From the NCBI GenBank assembly GCA_014058105.1, contig JACGCM010001664.1:930001-994000 (forward strand): 64,000 nt of DNA, in the 5' to 3' direction. Under the pieces are notes generated by a model that did no database searches, was not told where the DNA came from, and was given only the letters and a program-made list of their open reading frames with translations. Source of the DNA: Kingdonia uniflora (taxonomy: Eukaryota; Streptophyta; Magnoliopsida; Ranunculales; Circaeasteraceae). Position numbers and translations under genes: made by a program. Positions 22,901 through 35,869 of the stretch are shown piece by piece; positions within the stretch are counted from its first letter, which is position 1; the number at the start of each line of letters is the position of its first letter.

Positions 22901-25698
22901 TATCGAAATCTGTACCAGTAAATAATTAAAACTTGGGCTATAGCGAATTAATTTGTGACTATCCTAACGTGTTCGCGGATGAAAAGTAACTCATAAAAGC
23001 GTCCAACCTCTTAAACGAGTTGTCAGAAGCCCAGTTTCTCATAATTAGAATCTAAAGCAATGGGGAGGTGCGAAATTCGTACCGAATAATAATTTAATCC
23101 GGGAGTATGGCGAGTTATTTGGTAACTACCCTAGCGTATTGTCGGATGAAAAGAAACTCTTAAAACTTATCAAAACTCGTAAATAAGTTGTCGGAAGACA
23201 AGTTTTTTAGAATTACGATCTAAAGGTTCAGATAGTTTCGAAATTCGTTTCGATCAATAATTGATTAAAGGAGTATTGCGATTCATTTTGTAACTATCCA
23301 AGCGTGTTCTCGGACGGAAAGAAACTTTGAAAGGCATCCAACCTCTAAAATGAGTTGTCAGAAGCCCAACTTCTCAAAAATGGGATCTAAAGCAGCAGAG
23401 AGGTGCGAAATGCATAACGGACAATAATTGAAACCAGGAATATTGCGATTCATTTTGTAATAATCCAAGCGGGTTCTCGAATAGAAAAAAACTTTTAACA
23501 ATGTCTAACCACCCAAAAGATGTACCGGATGCCCAACTTCTCAAAAATGGGATCTAAAGCAATGGAGAGGTGTGAAATCCATGCCGGACAATAATTGAAA
23601 CCGTAAATATTGTGATTTATTATGTAATTATCCTAGCGTATTATCAAAAGGTAATAAACTTCTTAAAATGTTCAACCTCTTAAACGAGTTGCTGGAAGCC
23701 CTACTTCTCATAAATGAGATCTAAAGCAACGGAGAGGTACGAAATCCGTAACAGGCAATAATTTAATCAGGGAGTATGATGAGTTATTTGGTAACAACCC
23801 TTGTGTGTTGTCAAACGAAAAAAACTCTTAAAATTATCCAAACTGGAAAATAAGTTGCTGGTAGCCAAGTTTATCAAAAATGTGATTTAAAGCTTCGAAG
23901 AGTTTCAAAATTTGAGACGGTCAATAATTGAATCCAAAAGTATTACAATTTATTTCGTAACTATATTCGCGTGTTCTTGGACGAAAAGAAACTCTTAACG
24001 ACGTCCAACCTCTTAAATGAGTTGCCGGAAGCCTTGCTTCCCAGAAATTGGATCTAAAGCAACGGTGAGGTGCGAAATCCGTTCCGCTTAATAATTCAAT
24101 TTGGGAGAATGGCAAATTATTTACGAACTATCCGAGCGTGTTGTTGGACAAAAAGAAAGTCCTAAAAATAATCCAAATGCATAAATGAGTTGCAGGTAAC
24201 CAAGTGTTTCACAAATGCGAGCTAAAGCTTTAGAGAGTTACGAAATATGTACCGGTCAATAATTGAAACCACTAGTATTACGATTAATTTGGGAACTTTC
24301 CTTGTAAGTTCAAGGGTGGAAACAAACTCTTACAAGCGTCAAACCTCTCAAACGAGTTGCCGGAAATCTAGTTTCTCAGAACTAGGATCTAAAGCAACCG
24401 GGAGGTGTGAAATCCATAACAAATACTAATTAAACCTGGGAGTATGGAAAGTTAATTGATAACTACCTTAGCATGTTGTCGGACGAAAAGATACTCTTCA
24501 AAATGATCCAAACATGCAAATAAGCTACAGGTAACCATGTTTCCCAGAAATGCGATCTAATGCTTCGGAGAGTTTCAACATCTGTACCGATCAATAATTG
24601 AAACCATGAGTATTATGATTCATTATGTAACTATCCTAGCATGTTTCTTGATGGATAGAAATGCCTAGAAATGTTTAACATCTCAAACGAATTGCCAGAA
24701 ACCAAGATTTTCTTAATTGGGACCTAAAGCAACAGAGTGGTGTGAAATCCGTATCGGTCAAAAATTTCATCCTGAATTATGGAAAGTTATTAGGTATGTT
24801 GCCTAGCATATATTCGGATGAAAACATACTCTTTGAAATGATCCAAGCTCACAAATGAGTTGCTAGTAGCCAAGTGCTTAAAAAATGTGAGCTAAAGCTT
24901 TGGATAATTGTGAAATACGTACCGGCCAATAATTGAAACCACTAGTATTGCAATTGATTTAGGAACTATCCTTGTGTGTTCTCGGGAGGAAAGAAATTCT
25001 TTTAAACGTCCAACCTCTCAAGCGAGTTGCAGGAAGCATAGCTTCTCAGTAATCGGATCTAAAACAACGGAGAGGTTCAAAATCTATACCGGTCAATAAT
25101 TCAATCCGGGAGCATGGCGAGTTATTTGGTAACTACCCTAGTATGTTGTCGGACGAAAACAAACTCTTTAAAATAATCTAAACTCGCAAATGAGTTGTCG
25201 GTAGCCAAGTCCTTAGAAATACGATCAAAAGGTTCAGAGATTTTTGAAATCCGTAACGGTCAATAATTGAATCCAGTAGTATTACAATTCATTTTGTAAC
25301 TATCCTAGCGTATTCTAAGACTGAAATAAACTCTTAAATATGTCAAACCTCTCAAACGAGTTATCGGAAGCCCAGTTTCTCAGAATTGGGATCTAAAGCA
25401 ACGGGAAGGTGCGAAATCCGTACCGTATAATAATTAAATCCGGGAGTACGGCGAGTTATTTGGTTACTACCCTAGCGTGTTGTCGGACGAAAAGAAACTC
25501 TTAAAAATTATCAAAACTCATAAATGAGTTGTCGGTAACCAAGTTTTTTTGAAATGCGATCTAAAGCTTCGGATAGTTTTGAAATCCGTACCGATCAATA
25601 ATTGATTAAAGGAGTATTGCGATTCATTTTGTAACTATCCAAGAGTGTTTTAGGACATAATGAAACTTTGAAAGGCGTCCAACCTCTCAAACGAGTTG

Positions 25699-25703
25699 TC
25701 AGA
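25699..25703. other. Target-site duplication, left copy
   Basis: TCAGA precedes the solo LTR and pairs with TCGGA at 29941-29945. Other monomers read GTTGTCGGA here. Confidence 0.75.
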
Positions 25704-28700
25704 TGTCACGCCCCAAAATCTAGTAATCGGTAGCTAGACCAATTACTGAGATTTGAGAATGTGCAGGTCGGGGAGTCCAAAGATTCGCCCCACGAACAAC
25801 TGAGCCGTAGACAAATTATGGCCCAGTTATTCACAATAGTATTATAACAGAGTAATAAGGAAAGGCAGAAATAGTAGAAGACTAGATAATAATATCTAAA
25901 CGTAAGATTTGACAAACCTCTACGCAGCAAGCCTGACAGTAATAACTGGAGAATGAGCCTCCAACTCAGCTCCCCAAAGATCACCACAGCAGCAACTAAA
26001 ACCTAAAACAACCTGCCACTAAAAGGGGGATACGAGAGTTAGAAAACAGCGAGCTCACTAACTCCCAAGAATAGCTAAACGATTATACTAACCAATGAGA
26101 TGGATATAATAATGATAATTGGATATAATAATATCTAACGATAAGCAATATATATATATATATATATATCTAAATATATACAAGATGCCTAATAGGTATC
26201 TAATAGGTACATAACTAGTCTAATGATTATATGTAACTATACTATAATTATACATACATATCTCGAGCAAAGGAGTGCTAAGACTATAACTACACTCCAG
26301 TCCCAAGGACTGCTAGCTGCACTCTAATCACTACCGTGGCCCTCAACGCCACAAACGACTAACCTACCTCAGAAATACAATCGCACACGAGGGTAAACAC
26401 CCTCGGCTCACAATAATCCAACAGGGTTACCAGAACCCCAACAAGGTACAACCCCGAAGCTATCACAAGCTGAGCGAGATCGCCCACAACTAAATACCAG
26501 CCTAAAGCTCACAGCAACCAACCTGACTAATAAACCTAATAGATTAACCAGATACTGAAGAGGGAGGAATAGATACAAAGGGGAGAGGAGTATGCAGAAG
26601 AAAGATAAATCTAATTACAACGCAAATCAACTAGGAGAAGAGGAATTCAAATAAGAGGAGAGGAATATGATAAACTAGGATAATCCCATAATTATCCCAA
26701 TGCAATTATATGTTATGATGATGATATGATGGAATGAGATAATCTTATGATTATCCCAACTGCAGAAGATTATATATTAAACATAATGCAGAAAGGGTTA
26801 AGGATTTCTATCAGAAGAACCTACGAATTGGAAGTATGCAGAGATGCAATGATATGCATGATGATGATGATGATTATTATACTGACAACTGCTAAAGAAG
26901 GATTACCTTAAAGGACTGTTATGGATGCAGGTACGATTTTTCTAAGCTGACCAGGCTGGGGGAACTACACTGGGAATCACGAGCACCCCAAGGAATAATA
27001 TCCTCAGGCACACACAAGGAACCATAGTCCTTACCATACACATGTCATATACAATACGGGTCTGGGGATGTATCCAGTCGTAATAAGATAAGAGAATATA
27101 TTAACTATGGATATGAGCAAAAATCCTAAAGACTGAAACACTACTGCTGCCAACACAGCCAGTACACAATAGGATAACCACCAGCCTGAGAGCGTGGCAA
27201 CCAAAACTAACACAGATGCCCTCCTGTGACTCAGTTGCACCATCTAAACCTAGATGAAACAATAACTTAACCGTCACGACATCTAAACAACATCAGTCTC
27301 TAAGATTCCTCAAAGCAATATGATTACCATCAAGTACTACAGTACTCTAGCTGTCAACACAGACTAGTACTCATGGGGTGACCTACAAGTGTCCAACAAG
27401 TAGTCAATAATCCCCAATAACCGAACCGCATCACAATCCTCCTAAGCATGTACATAAGTCACCAACACAGATGTACAGGAACCCACCAGGTCTGTATACA
27501 CACAAGGTGACAATCTCCGCGAATAGATGCTCGACGGTGATAGTTTCCCTACACTGATGTGATAGTCCCCCCAATAGATTCCAACATCATGGGTGACGTA
27601 TAACTTCATAAACCACCTGGCTCAGCCACGTATCTTACTGAGCTATGCTGTCTCGCTGCCTCCTAGATGACGAGAGGGAACACAGCCCTAACAGCCTCAT
27701 CCCGGGGAAGGCTTACGAGTAAGCTCTATTAGCTCTAAGAATCATGAGGACAATAGGTATCGCAACACGATAAGCAAACAATCCTAAGGCAAACTATCAG
27801 AAGTTCGACATCCACGACTAAGCACCATGGACAAGCCGTCTGCTCACCACCAACTACTAACAGTTAAGAAGAATCCATACTCCCACAGAGAATCTATCAT
27901 TCCAACCAACCCCCAATCACAACGACAGTGCTCAAGGACTAGGCCTCGAGAACACAGAGTACACCTAGGCTAATCCTAAGACAAATCAAAATAATAGCAG
28001 GCATGAGGACGAGCTCCGAATCGAAGACCATGTCTTACTGACGCTATGTCGCCTTAATAACTATCCTGGAAACAGGTCCAACAACCTAAACTAACCAAGG
28101 TGTTATAACTATAAGGTGAGACTATAGTCTCAGGACTATACTATCTAATAAGAATAGCGGCTCAACCACGAACCGTCCATACATCTCTACTAATAGCCAA
28201 ACCTAATTACTAGTGCCAATAAACAAGTTAAGCATCCTAATAACTAAACAACGATTTCCATTTATATAGTACAGCGACACAGAATTGTCGCAACCCCTAA
28301 ATCTGAGAATAACTATCTATAACCTACAAGGTCCTATCTAGTAGCTAAACTCACAATATACCCAAATGCTATACTAACTTAACAATTCCTTAAATACTCA
28401 TGCACACAGTGTACTAAGCGAATAAACCATATAGATGCCCTAAGCAATTAAGCAATATACTAACCTAATCATAGTGTAAACATAATAAACTAGGCGATAC
28501 AGTAACTCATGAATCAACATAATAATCTAGTTATTCAGGAAGATAAAACTCGCCTGACGATATGCTCCCGAAGAATCAATCCAAGCAATACAACTCAATG
28601 CTCAAACAACGGCACCTCACGGATAAACACATCCAATCAATCCACTAGCCAATCAACACAACACCGCCATAATCCTAGCAAACACGATTTAGAGTAAGCA

Positions 28701-29940
28701 CAACTCAACCAATCATAACCATAACCTACAAATAAACCTAACCCAGCATAATCCAAATCCAATCCACCAATCATTGGTTAAACCAAAACAGAAATCAGAT
28801 TATCAAGGAAGGATAAACAGTTCATAAGAGAGGGAAAATAGTTTACCAAAGGGGGAACACAGTTAGGTGATGCGAACTGATTTCAGATCTCCGGAACACC
28901 ACGACGTCCTCCACAATCGCTCCTCTAAACCCAAATCAATAAACAAATCTTCGGGAGTCAAACACCAATGACTTACAGTATTAACTACTCTCAAATTCTT
29001 CTCAAATTAAATACCAAGCAAGCAAGAGGGTTACACTGAACTAAAAATCAGATTGTAAAGTTGGAACAACAACAGGGAATTACTTAAAGAAAAAGGGCAG
29101 CTGCGATTAGAAATGGATAACGGTTTGTCGGAGATTGAATATGGTTAAAATAGCCTCTCTCTACACTTTAAAACAGCAGCGACAAAGGCGGCAACGACTG
29201 AAACAAAACAGCCACAAAGACAGTAACAACTGAGCCGTAACAGTTGCCTCTACTCCCTCTAACAACAGTGACTCTTCTCTCTTCCTCTCTCTCCAATTTG
29301 AATCAAACAAGGACCCCAATTGCAACATCAATGGCAGCAACAACAGCAAGAGAAAGGGTAACAAAGGCGTGGAGAAATAAGTGTAACAAAGGCGACAACA
29401 ATCAAGGACGAGGCGAGCAACTAAGGCAAGGGGTAACAATCCTCCATCTCTCTCTCAAACAGCAGCAGCTCCTCTCCATCTCCTCAATTCAATATGAAAT
29501 TGGTTCTTCTCTCTCTCTCTCTAACCCTAAAATCAGCCCCAAACTAAAGAGAACCAAAAAAATAAGGAAAAGAAGATTTTATACTAAAGTTGGACAATGA
29601 CGGTCGTTCGAACGACAACTGGAAAAAAAATCCTAAAAATGTCACTCTGAGGTCCTCCTGAACCACACACAACACTAAGACCCTAAGAAGACAGGAACCA
29701 CCCGAAGCAACAAGCGCAACCCTAACAAAAACCAACCACAGGCTCCTCAAATCATAATACAAACACCTCCGCCCCTAAACCTCCGAAACCACCAGAACCA
29801 CCGAAGCTACCTAAAAAGGAATCTAACATTAAACCTGAAAAATAGAAATAACACGGAAGCTTAATGAATAACAAATAGGAATAATAATAATAATACTTAA
29901 TAATAAATAAAAAAATAACCCGAAAATTCGGGACATTACA
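25704..29940 (-). mobile_element. Very long solo LTR (4.2 kb), probably Ty3/gypsy
   Basis: Starts TGTCACGCCCCAAAATC and ends CGGGACATTACA, with TG...CA ends and a 5-bp target duplication inside one A monomer. The satellite monomer continues in phase on the far side. I find no gag or pol motif in either strand, no PBS or PPT, and no second copy of either end, so a solo LTR fits better than a full element. Orientation is inferred from TATAAAATC on the minus strand at 29575-29583. Several kb of LTR is known for Tekay/Del-type chromoviruses, but family assignment is tentative. Simple repeats inside: (AT)n at 26148-26169, (GAT)n near 26858-26880, and a CT run at about 29505-29522. Open frames such as 27031-27243, 29161-29439 and 29244-29600 show no recognisable protein. 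Confidence 0.75.
29575..29583 (-). promoter_or_regulatory. Candidate TATA box of the solo LTR
   Basis: The minus strand reads TATAAAATC about 360 bp from the TG end at 29940, followed by a CT/GA-rich leader-like stretch. This is the main reason for the minus-strand orientation. Confidence 0.45.
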
Positions 29941-29945
29941 TCGGA
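29941..29945. other. Target-site duplication, right copy
   Basis: TCGGA follows the CATTACA end and continues into AGCCCAGCTTC, the normal monomer sequence. Confidence 0.78.
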
Positions 29946-32900
29946 AGCCCAGCTTCTTAAAAATGGGATTTAAAGCAACGGAGAGGTGCAAAATTCGTAC
30001 TGGACAATAATTGAAACCAGGAATATTGCGATTCATTTTGTAACTATCTAAGTGGGTTCTCGAATAAAAAAATCTTTAAACAATGTCTAACCTCCCAAAC
30101 GATCTACTAGAAGCCCAGCTTCTCAGGAATGAGATCTAAAGCAATGGAGAGGTGTGAAATCCATGCCGGAGAATAATTGAAACCAAAAATATTATGATTC
30201 ATTGTGTAATTATCCCAGCGTGTTATCAAAAGGTAATAAACTCCTAAAAATGTTCAACCTCTTAAACGAGTTGTTGGAAGCCCTACTTCTCATAAATGAG
30301 ATTTATAGCAACGGAGAGGTACAAAATCCGTAGCAGACAATAATTTAATCAGGGAGTATGATGAGCTATTTGGAAGCAACCCTTATGAGTTGTCGAGCGA
30401 AAACAAACTCTTAAAATTATCCAAACCCAAAAATGAGTTGTTGGTAGCAAAGTTTATCAAAAATGTGATTTAAAGCTTTGAAGAGTTTCAAAATCTGTAC
30501 CGGTCAATAATTGAATCCAAGAGTATTACAATTCATTTTGTAACTATATTCGCGTGTTCTTGGACGAAAAGAAACTCTTAACGACGTCCAACCTCTTAAA
30601 CGAGGTGCGGGAAGCCCTGCTTCCCAGAAATGGGTTCTAAAGCAACGGTGAGGTGCAGAATCCGTTCCGCTTAATAATTCAATTCAAGAGAATGGCAAAT
30701 TATTTGCGAACTACCCGGGCATGTTGTCGGATAAAAAGAAAGTCCTTAAAATAATCCAAAAACGTAATTGAGTTGCAGGTAGCCAAGTATTTCAAAAATT
30801 CGAGCTAAAGCTTTTGAGAATAAAGAAATATGTACCGGTCAATAATTGGAACCACTAATATTGAGGTTAATTTGGGAACTATCCATGTGTGTTCTTGGGA
30901 GGAAAGAAACTCTTACAAACGTCCAACCTCTCAAACGAGTTGCCAGAAGTCCACTTTCTCAGAACTGGGATCTAAAGCAACCGGGAGGTGTAAAATCCAT
31001 AGCGAATTATAATTAAATCTGGGAATATGGCGAGTTATGTGGCAACTACTTGAGCGTGTTGTCGGATGAAAAGAAACTCTTAAAAATGACTCAAACACGT
31101 AAATGAGCTACAATTAGCCATGTTTCTCAAAAAGGCAATCTAATACTTCGGAGAGTTTTGAAATATGTATCGATCAATAATTGAAACCATGAGTATTATG
31201 ATTCATTATGTAACTATCCTAGCATGTTCCCGGATGGAAAGAAACTCTTAAAAATGTTCAATATTTCAAACGAATTGCCGGAAACCAATATTCTCAGAAA
31301 TGGGATCTAAAGCAACAGAGTGGTGTGAAATTCGTACCGGTTATAAATTTCATCCAGAATTATGGCAAGTTATTAGGTATGTACCCAAGAATATTTGGAA
31401 GAAAGTACACTCTTTGAAATGATCCAAACTCGCAAATAAGTTGCCTCTAGCCAAGTGTTTCAAAATTACGGGCTAAAGCTTTGGATAGTTGCAAAATACA
31501 TACCGGCCAATAATTGAAACCATTATTATTGTGATTAATTTGGGAACTTTCCTTGTGTGTTCTCGGGCGGAAAGAAACTCTTACAAACGTCCAACCTCTC
31601 AAATGAGTTGCAGGAAGCATAGTTTCTCAGAAATGGGTTCTAAAACAATTGAGAGGTTCGAAATCTATACCGACCAATAATTTAATCTAGGAGTATGACA
31701 AGTTATTTGGTAACTACCCAAGCGTGTTGTCGGAGGAAAATAAACTCTTTAAAATGATCCCAACTCGCAAATGAGTTATAGGTAGCCATGTTTCTCACCA
31801 AAGCGATCTAAAGCTTCAGAGAGATTCAAAATCCGTACCGATTAATAATTGAAACCATGACTATTGCGATTCATTTTATAACTTTCCTAGTATGTTCTCG
31901 GAAGGATCTCAAACAAATTAACCAAAACCAAGATTAACAAAAATGGGATCTAAAGCAATGGAGTGGTGTGAAATCGGAACTGGTTAATATTTCAATCCAG
32001 AATTATGACGAATTATTAGGTATCTAACCTAGAGTATTGTCGGATGAAAACAAATTCTTAAAAATGATCCAAACTCGCAAATGTGTTGCTAGTAAACAAG
32101 TATTTCCAAAATGAGAGCCAAAGCCTTTGAGAGATACGTACCGGTCAATAATTAAAACTTAGAGTATTCCGATTCATTTGGTAACTATAATAGCGTATTC
32201 TCGGATGGATAAAAACTCTTAAAAATGTCAAACTTTTCAAACCAGGTACCCAGAGCCCTGCTTCACAGAAATAGGATCTAATGCAACGGAGTGGTATAAA
32301 ATCCGTACCGGTCAATAATTCAATCCGGGAGTATGGCGAGTAATTTGGTAACTTCCCTTGCATGTTATCGGACGAAAACAAACTCTTAAAATAATCCGAA
32401 CTTGCAAATGAGTTATCGGTAGCCAAGTTCCTTAAAAATGCGATTAAAAGCTTTGGATATTTTTAAAATCCGTACTGGTCAATAATTCATTCCAGGAGTA
32501 TTGCATATCATTTTGTAATTATCCTAGCGGGTTCTCAGACTGAAATAAACTCCTAAAAATGTTAAACCTCTCAAATGAATTGCCATAATCCAAGATTCTC
32601 ATAAATGGGATCTAAAGCAATATAGAAGTACGAAATCTGGACCGGTCAATAATTCTATCCGGGATTATGGTGAGTTATTTGGTAACTTCCCTTGCGTGTT
32701 GTCTGACGAAAATGAACTTTTAAAATTATCAAAACTCGCAACTGAGTTGCCAGCAGCCAAGTTCCAAAGAAATTTGATCTAAACCATCGGAGAGTTTTGA
32801 AATCTGTACCGGTCAATAATTGAAACCAGGAGTATTGGGATTCAATTTGTGACAATCCCAATGTGTTCGCGGACGGAAAGTAACTCTTAAAAGTGTCCAA

Positions 32901-35869
32901 CCTCTTAAACGAGTTCTCGGAAGCCCAGTTTCTCAAAATTGGGATCTAAAGCAATGAGGAGGTACGAAATCCGTACCGAAAAATAATTATATCTGGGAGT
33001 ATGGTGAGTAATTTGGTAACTACCTTAGCGTGTTGTCGGACGAAAAGATACTCTTAAAAATTATCAAAAATTTTAAATGAGTTGTTGGTAGCCAAGTTCT
33101 TAAGAAATGCGATCTAAAGCTTCGGATAGTTTCGTAATCCGTACCGATCAATAATTGATAAAAGGAGTATTGCGATTTATTTTGTAACTATCCAAGCGTG
33201 TTCTCGGACGGAAATAAACTTTCAAAGGCGTCCAACCTCTCAAAGGAGTTGTCGGAAGCCCAGCTTATAAAAAATGGTATCTAAAGCAACGGAGAGGTGT
33301 GAAATCCCTACCGGATAATAATTGAAACCAGGAATATTGCTAGTAGCCAAGTGTTTCAAAAATACGGGCTAAAGCTTTGGATAGTTGCAAAATACGTACC
33401 AGCCAATAATTGAAACTACTAGTATTGCGATTAATTTGGGAACTTTCCTTGTTTGTTCTCGGGCGGAAAAAAACTCTTACAAACGTCTAACCTCTTAAAC
33501 GAGTTGCTGGAAGCATAGCGTGCTATTGGATCTAACACAACGGAGAGGTTCGAAATCTATACCAGTTAATAATTTAATCTAGGAGTATGGCAAGTTATTT
33601 GGTAACTACCCTGGCGTGTTGTCGAACGAAAAGAAACTCTTAAAAATTATCCAAATTCGTAAATGAGTTGGAGGTAGCAAAGTTTTTCTGAAATGCGACC
33701 TAAATCTTCATAGACTTTCGAAATACGTACCGGTCAATAATTAAAACCAGGAGGATTGGGATTCATTTGGTAACTCTCCTAGCGTGTTTTCGGATGGATT
33801 GAATCTTTTAAAAATGTTAAACCTCTTAAACTAGTTGCCTGAAGCCCTACTTCACAAAATTGTGGTATAAAGCAATAGAAATGTGTGAAATCCGTACTGA
33901 TCAATAATTCAATCCGGGAGTATGGCGAGTAATTTGTTAACTACCGAAGCATTTTATCGGATGAAAATAAACTTTTTAAAATTATTCAAACTCGCAAATG
34001 AGTTGTCATAAGCCAAGTTCCTTAGTAATGAGATCATAATCTTCGGAGAGTTTTGAAATTCGTACCGGTCAATAATTGAAACTAGGATTATTGCAATTCA
34101 TTTTGTAACTATCCTAGCGTGTTCTCGGACTGAAAGAAACTCTTAAATATGTCCAACCACTCAAAGGAATTGCCAGAAGCCAAGATTCTCAGAAATGGGA
34201 TCTAAAGCAATGGAGAGGTACAAAATCTGGACCAGTCAATAATTCTATCTAGGATTATTGTGAGTTATTTGGTAACTACCCTAGCTTGTTGTCTGACGAA
34301 AACAAACTCTTAAAATTATCCAAAATCACAAATGGGCTGGAGGAAGCCAAGTTTCTCAGAAATGCGATAAAATTTTTAGAGAGTTTTGAAATCCGTACCG
34401 GCTAATAATTAAAACCATGAGTATTTCCATTCATTTTGTAACTATCTTAACGTGTTCATGGTTGAAAAGAAACTCTTACAAACGTCCAACCTCTCAAATG
34501 AGTTCCTGGAAGCCCAGCTTCTCAGAAATGGGATCTAAAGCAACGGAGAGGTTCGAAATCAATACCGGTCAATAATTCAATTCAGGAGAATGGCAATTTA
34601 TTTTGGTAACTACCCTAGCGTGTTGTCGGACGAAAAGAAACTCTTAAAAATGATCCAAACTCGCAAATGAATGGAGGTAGCCAAGTTCCTCAGAAATGCG
34701 ATCTAAAACTTCAGGGAGTATCAAAATCCGTACTGGTAAATAATTAAAACCAGGAGTATTGCGATTCATTTGGTAACTATTCCAGCGTATTCTCGAATGG
34801 ATAGAATCTCATTAAAATGTCAGACCTCTCAAACCAGTTGCTCGTAACCCAGTTTCGCAAAAATGGGATATAATGCAACGAAGAGGTGGGAAATCTGTAC
34901 CGGTCAATAATTCAATCCGGGAGTATGGGGAATAATTTGGTAACTACCCATGCATATTGTTGGACGAAAACTAACTCTTTAAAAAATCTAAACTCGCAAA
35001 TGAGATGTCGGTGGCAAACTTCCTTAGAAATGCGATCAAAAGCTTCGGAGAGTTTCGAAATTACTACCGATCATTAATTCAAACTAGGAGTATTGCAATT
35101 AATTTTGTAACTATCCTAGCGTGTTTTTGGAAAGAAAGAAACTCTTAAAAATGTCAAATCTCACAAACAAATTGCCAGAAACAAAGAATCTCAGAAATGG
35201 GACTAAAGTAATAGAGAGGTGTGAAATCCAGACCGGTCAATTATTCTATCCGGGACTACGGCGAGTTATTTGGCAACTATCCAAGCGTGTTGTCTGACGA
35301 AAACAAACTCTTAAAATTATCCAAACTCGCAAATGAGCTGGAGGAATTCAAGTTTCTCTACAATGCGATCTAAAACTGTGGAGAGTTTTGAAATCTGTAT
35401 CTGTCAATAATTGAAGCCAAGAGTATTGCGATTCATTTTGTAACTATCCTAGCGAGTTCGCAGACGGAAAGTAACTCTTAAAAGGGGCTAAACTCTCAAA
35501 CGAGTTGTCGGAATCCCAGTTTCTCAAAAATATGATCTAGAGCAACAGGGTGGTGTGAAATCCGTACCGAATAATAAATAAATCTGAAAGTATGGTGAGT
35601 TATTTGGTAACTACCCTAGAGTGTTGTCGGACAAAATGAAACTCTTAAAGATGACCCAAACTCGCAAATGAGTTGTAGCCAAATTTCTTAGAAATGCGAT
35701 CTAAACCTTCAGAGATTTGTGTATTATGAACCAATTAATAATTAAAACCAGGAGTATTGTGATTCATTTGGTAACTATCCTAGCATGTTTGCAGATGGAA
35801 AGAAACTCTTTAAAATGTTCAATCTCTCAAACAAAATGCTGAAAGCTCAGTTTCTTAGAAAAGGGATCT

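Larger units (their letters stand above)
11831..25698. repeat. Satellite array S2, ~167-bp monomers in 3.3-kb HORs
   Basis: About 13.9 kb of tandem monomers. Besides A and B types there are private variants: an A form with AACTTTGAAAGGC, an A form with GGGTTCTCGAATAGAAAAAA, and an A form beginning TTGAAACCACTAGTATTGCG. Three A-type units follow each other before a B in parts, so alternation is not strict. Private variants recur about 3.34 kb apart (for example AACTTTGAAAGGC at 14838 and 18176). Short open frames of about 60 codons recur only because they sit in the repeat. No gene is visible. Confidence 0.93.

Noticed and set aside
25704..29940. Protein genes in the solo LTR (27031-27243 minus, 29161-29439 minus, 29244-29600 plus)
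   Set aside because: They are short, low-complexity or hydrophobic readings with no recognisable domain. Those near 29.2-29.5 kb overlap each other and arise from the CT/CAA-rich stretch.
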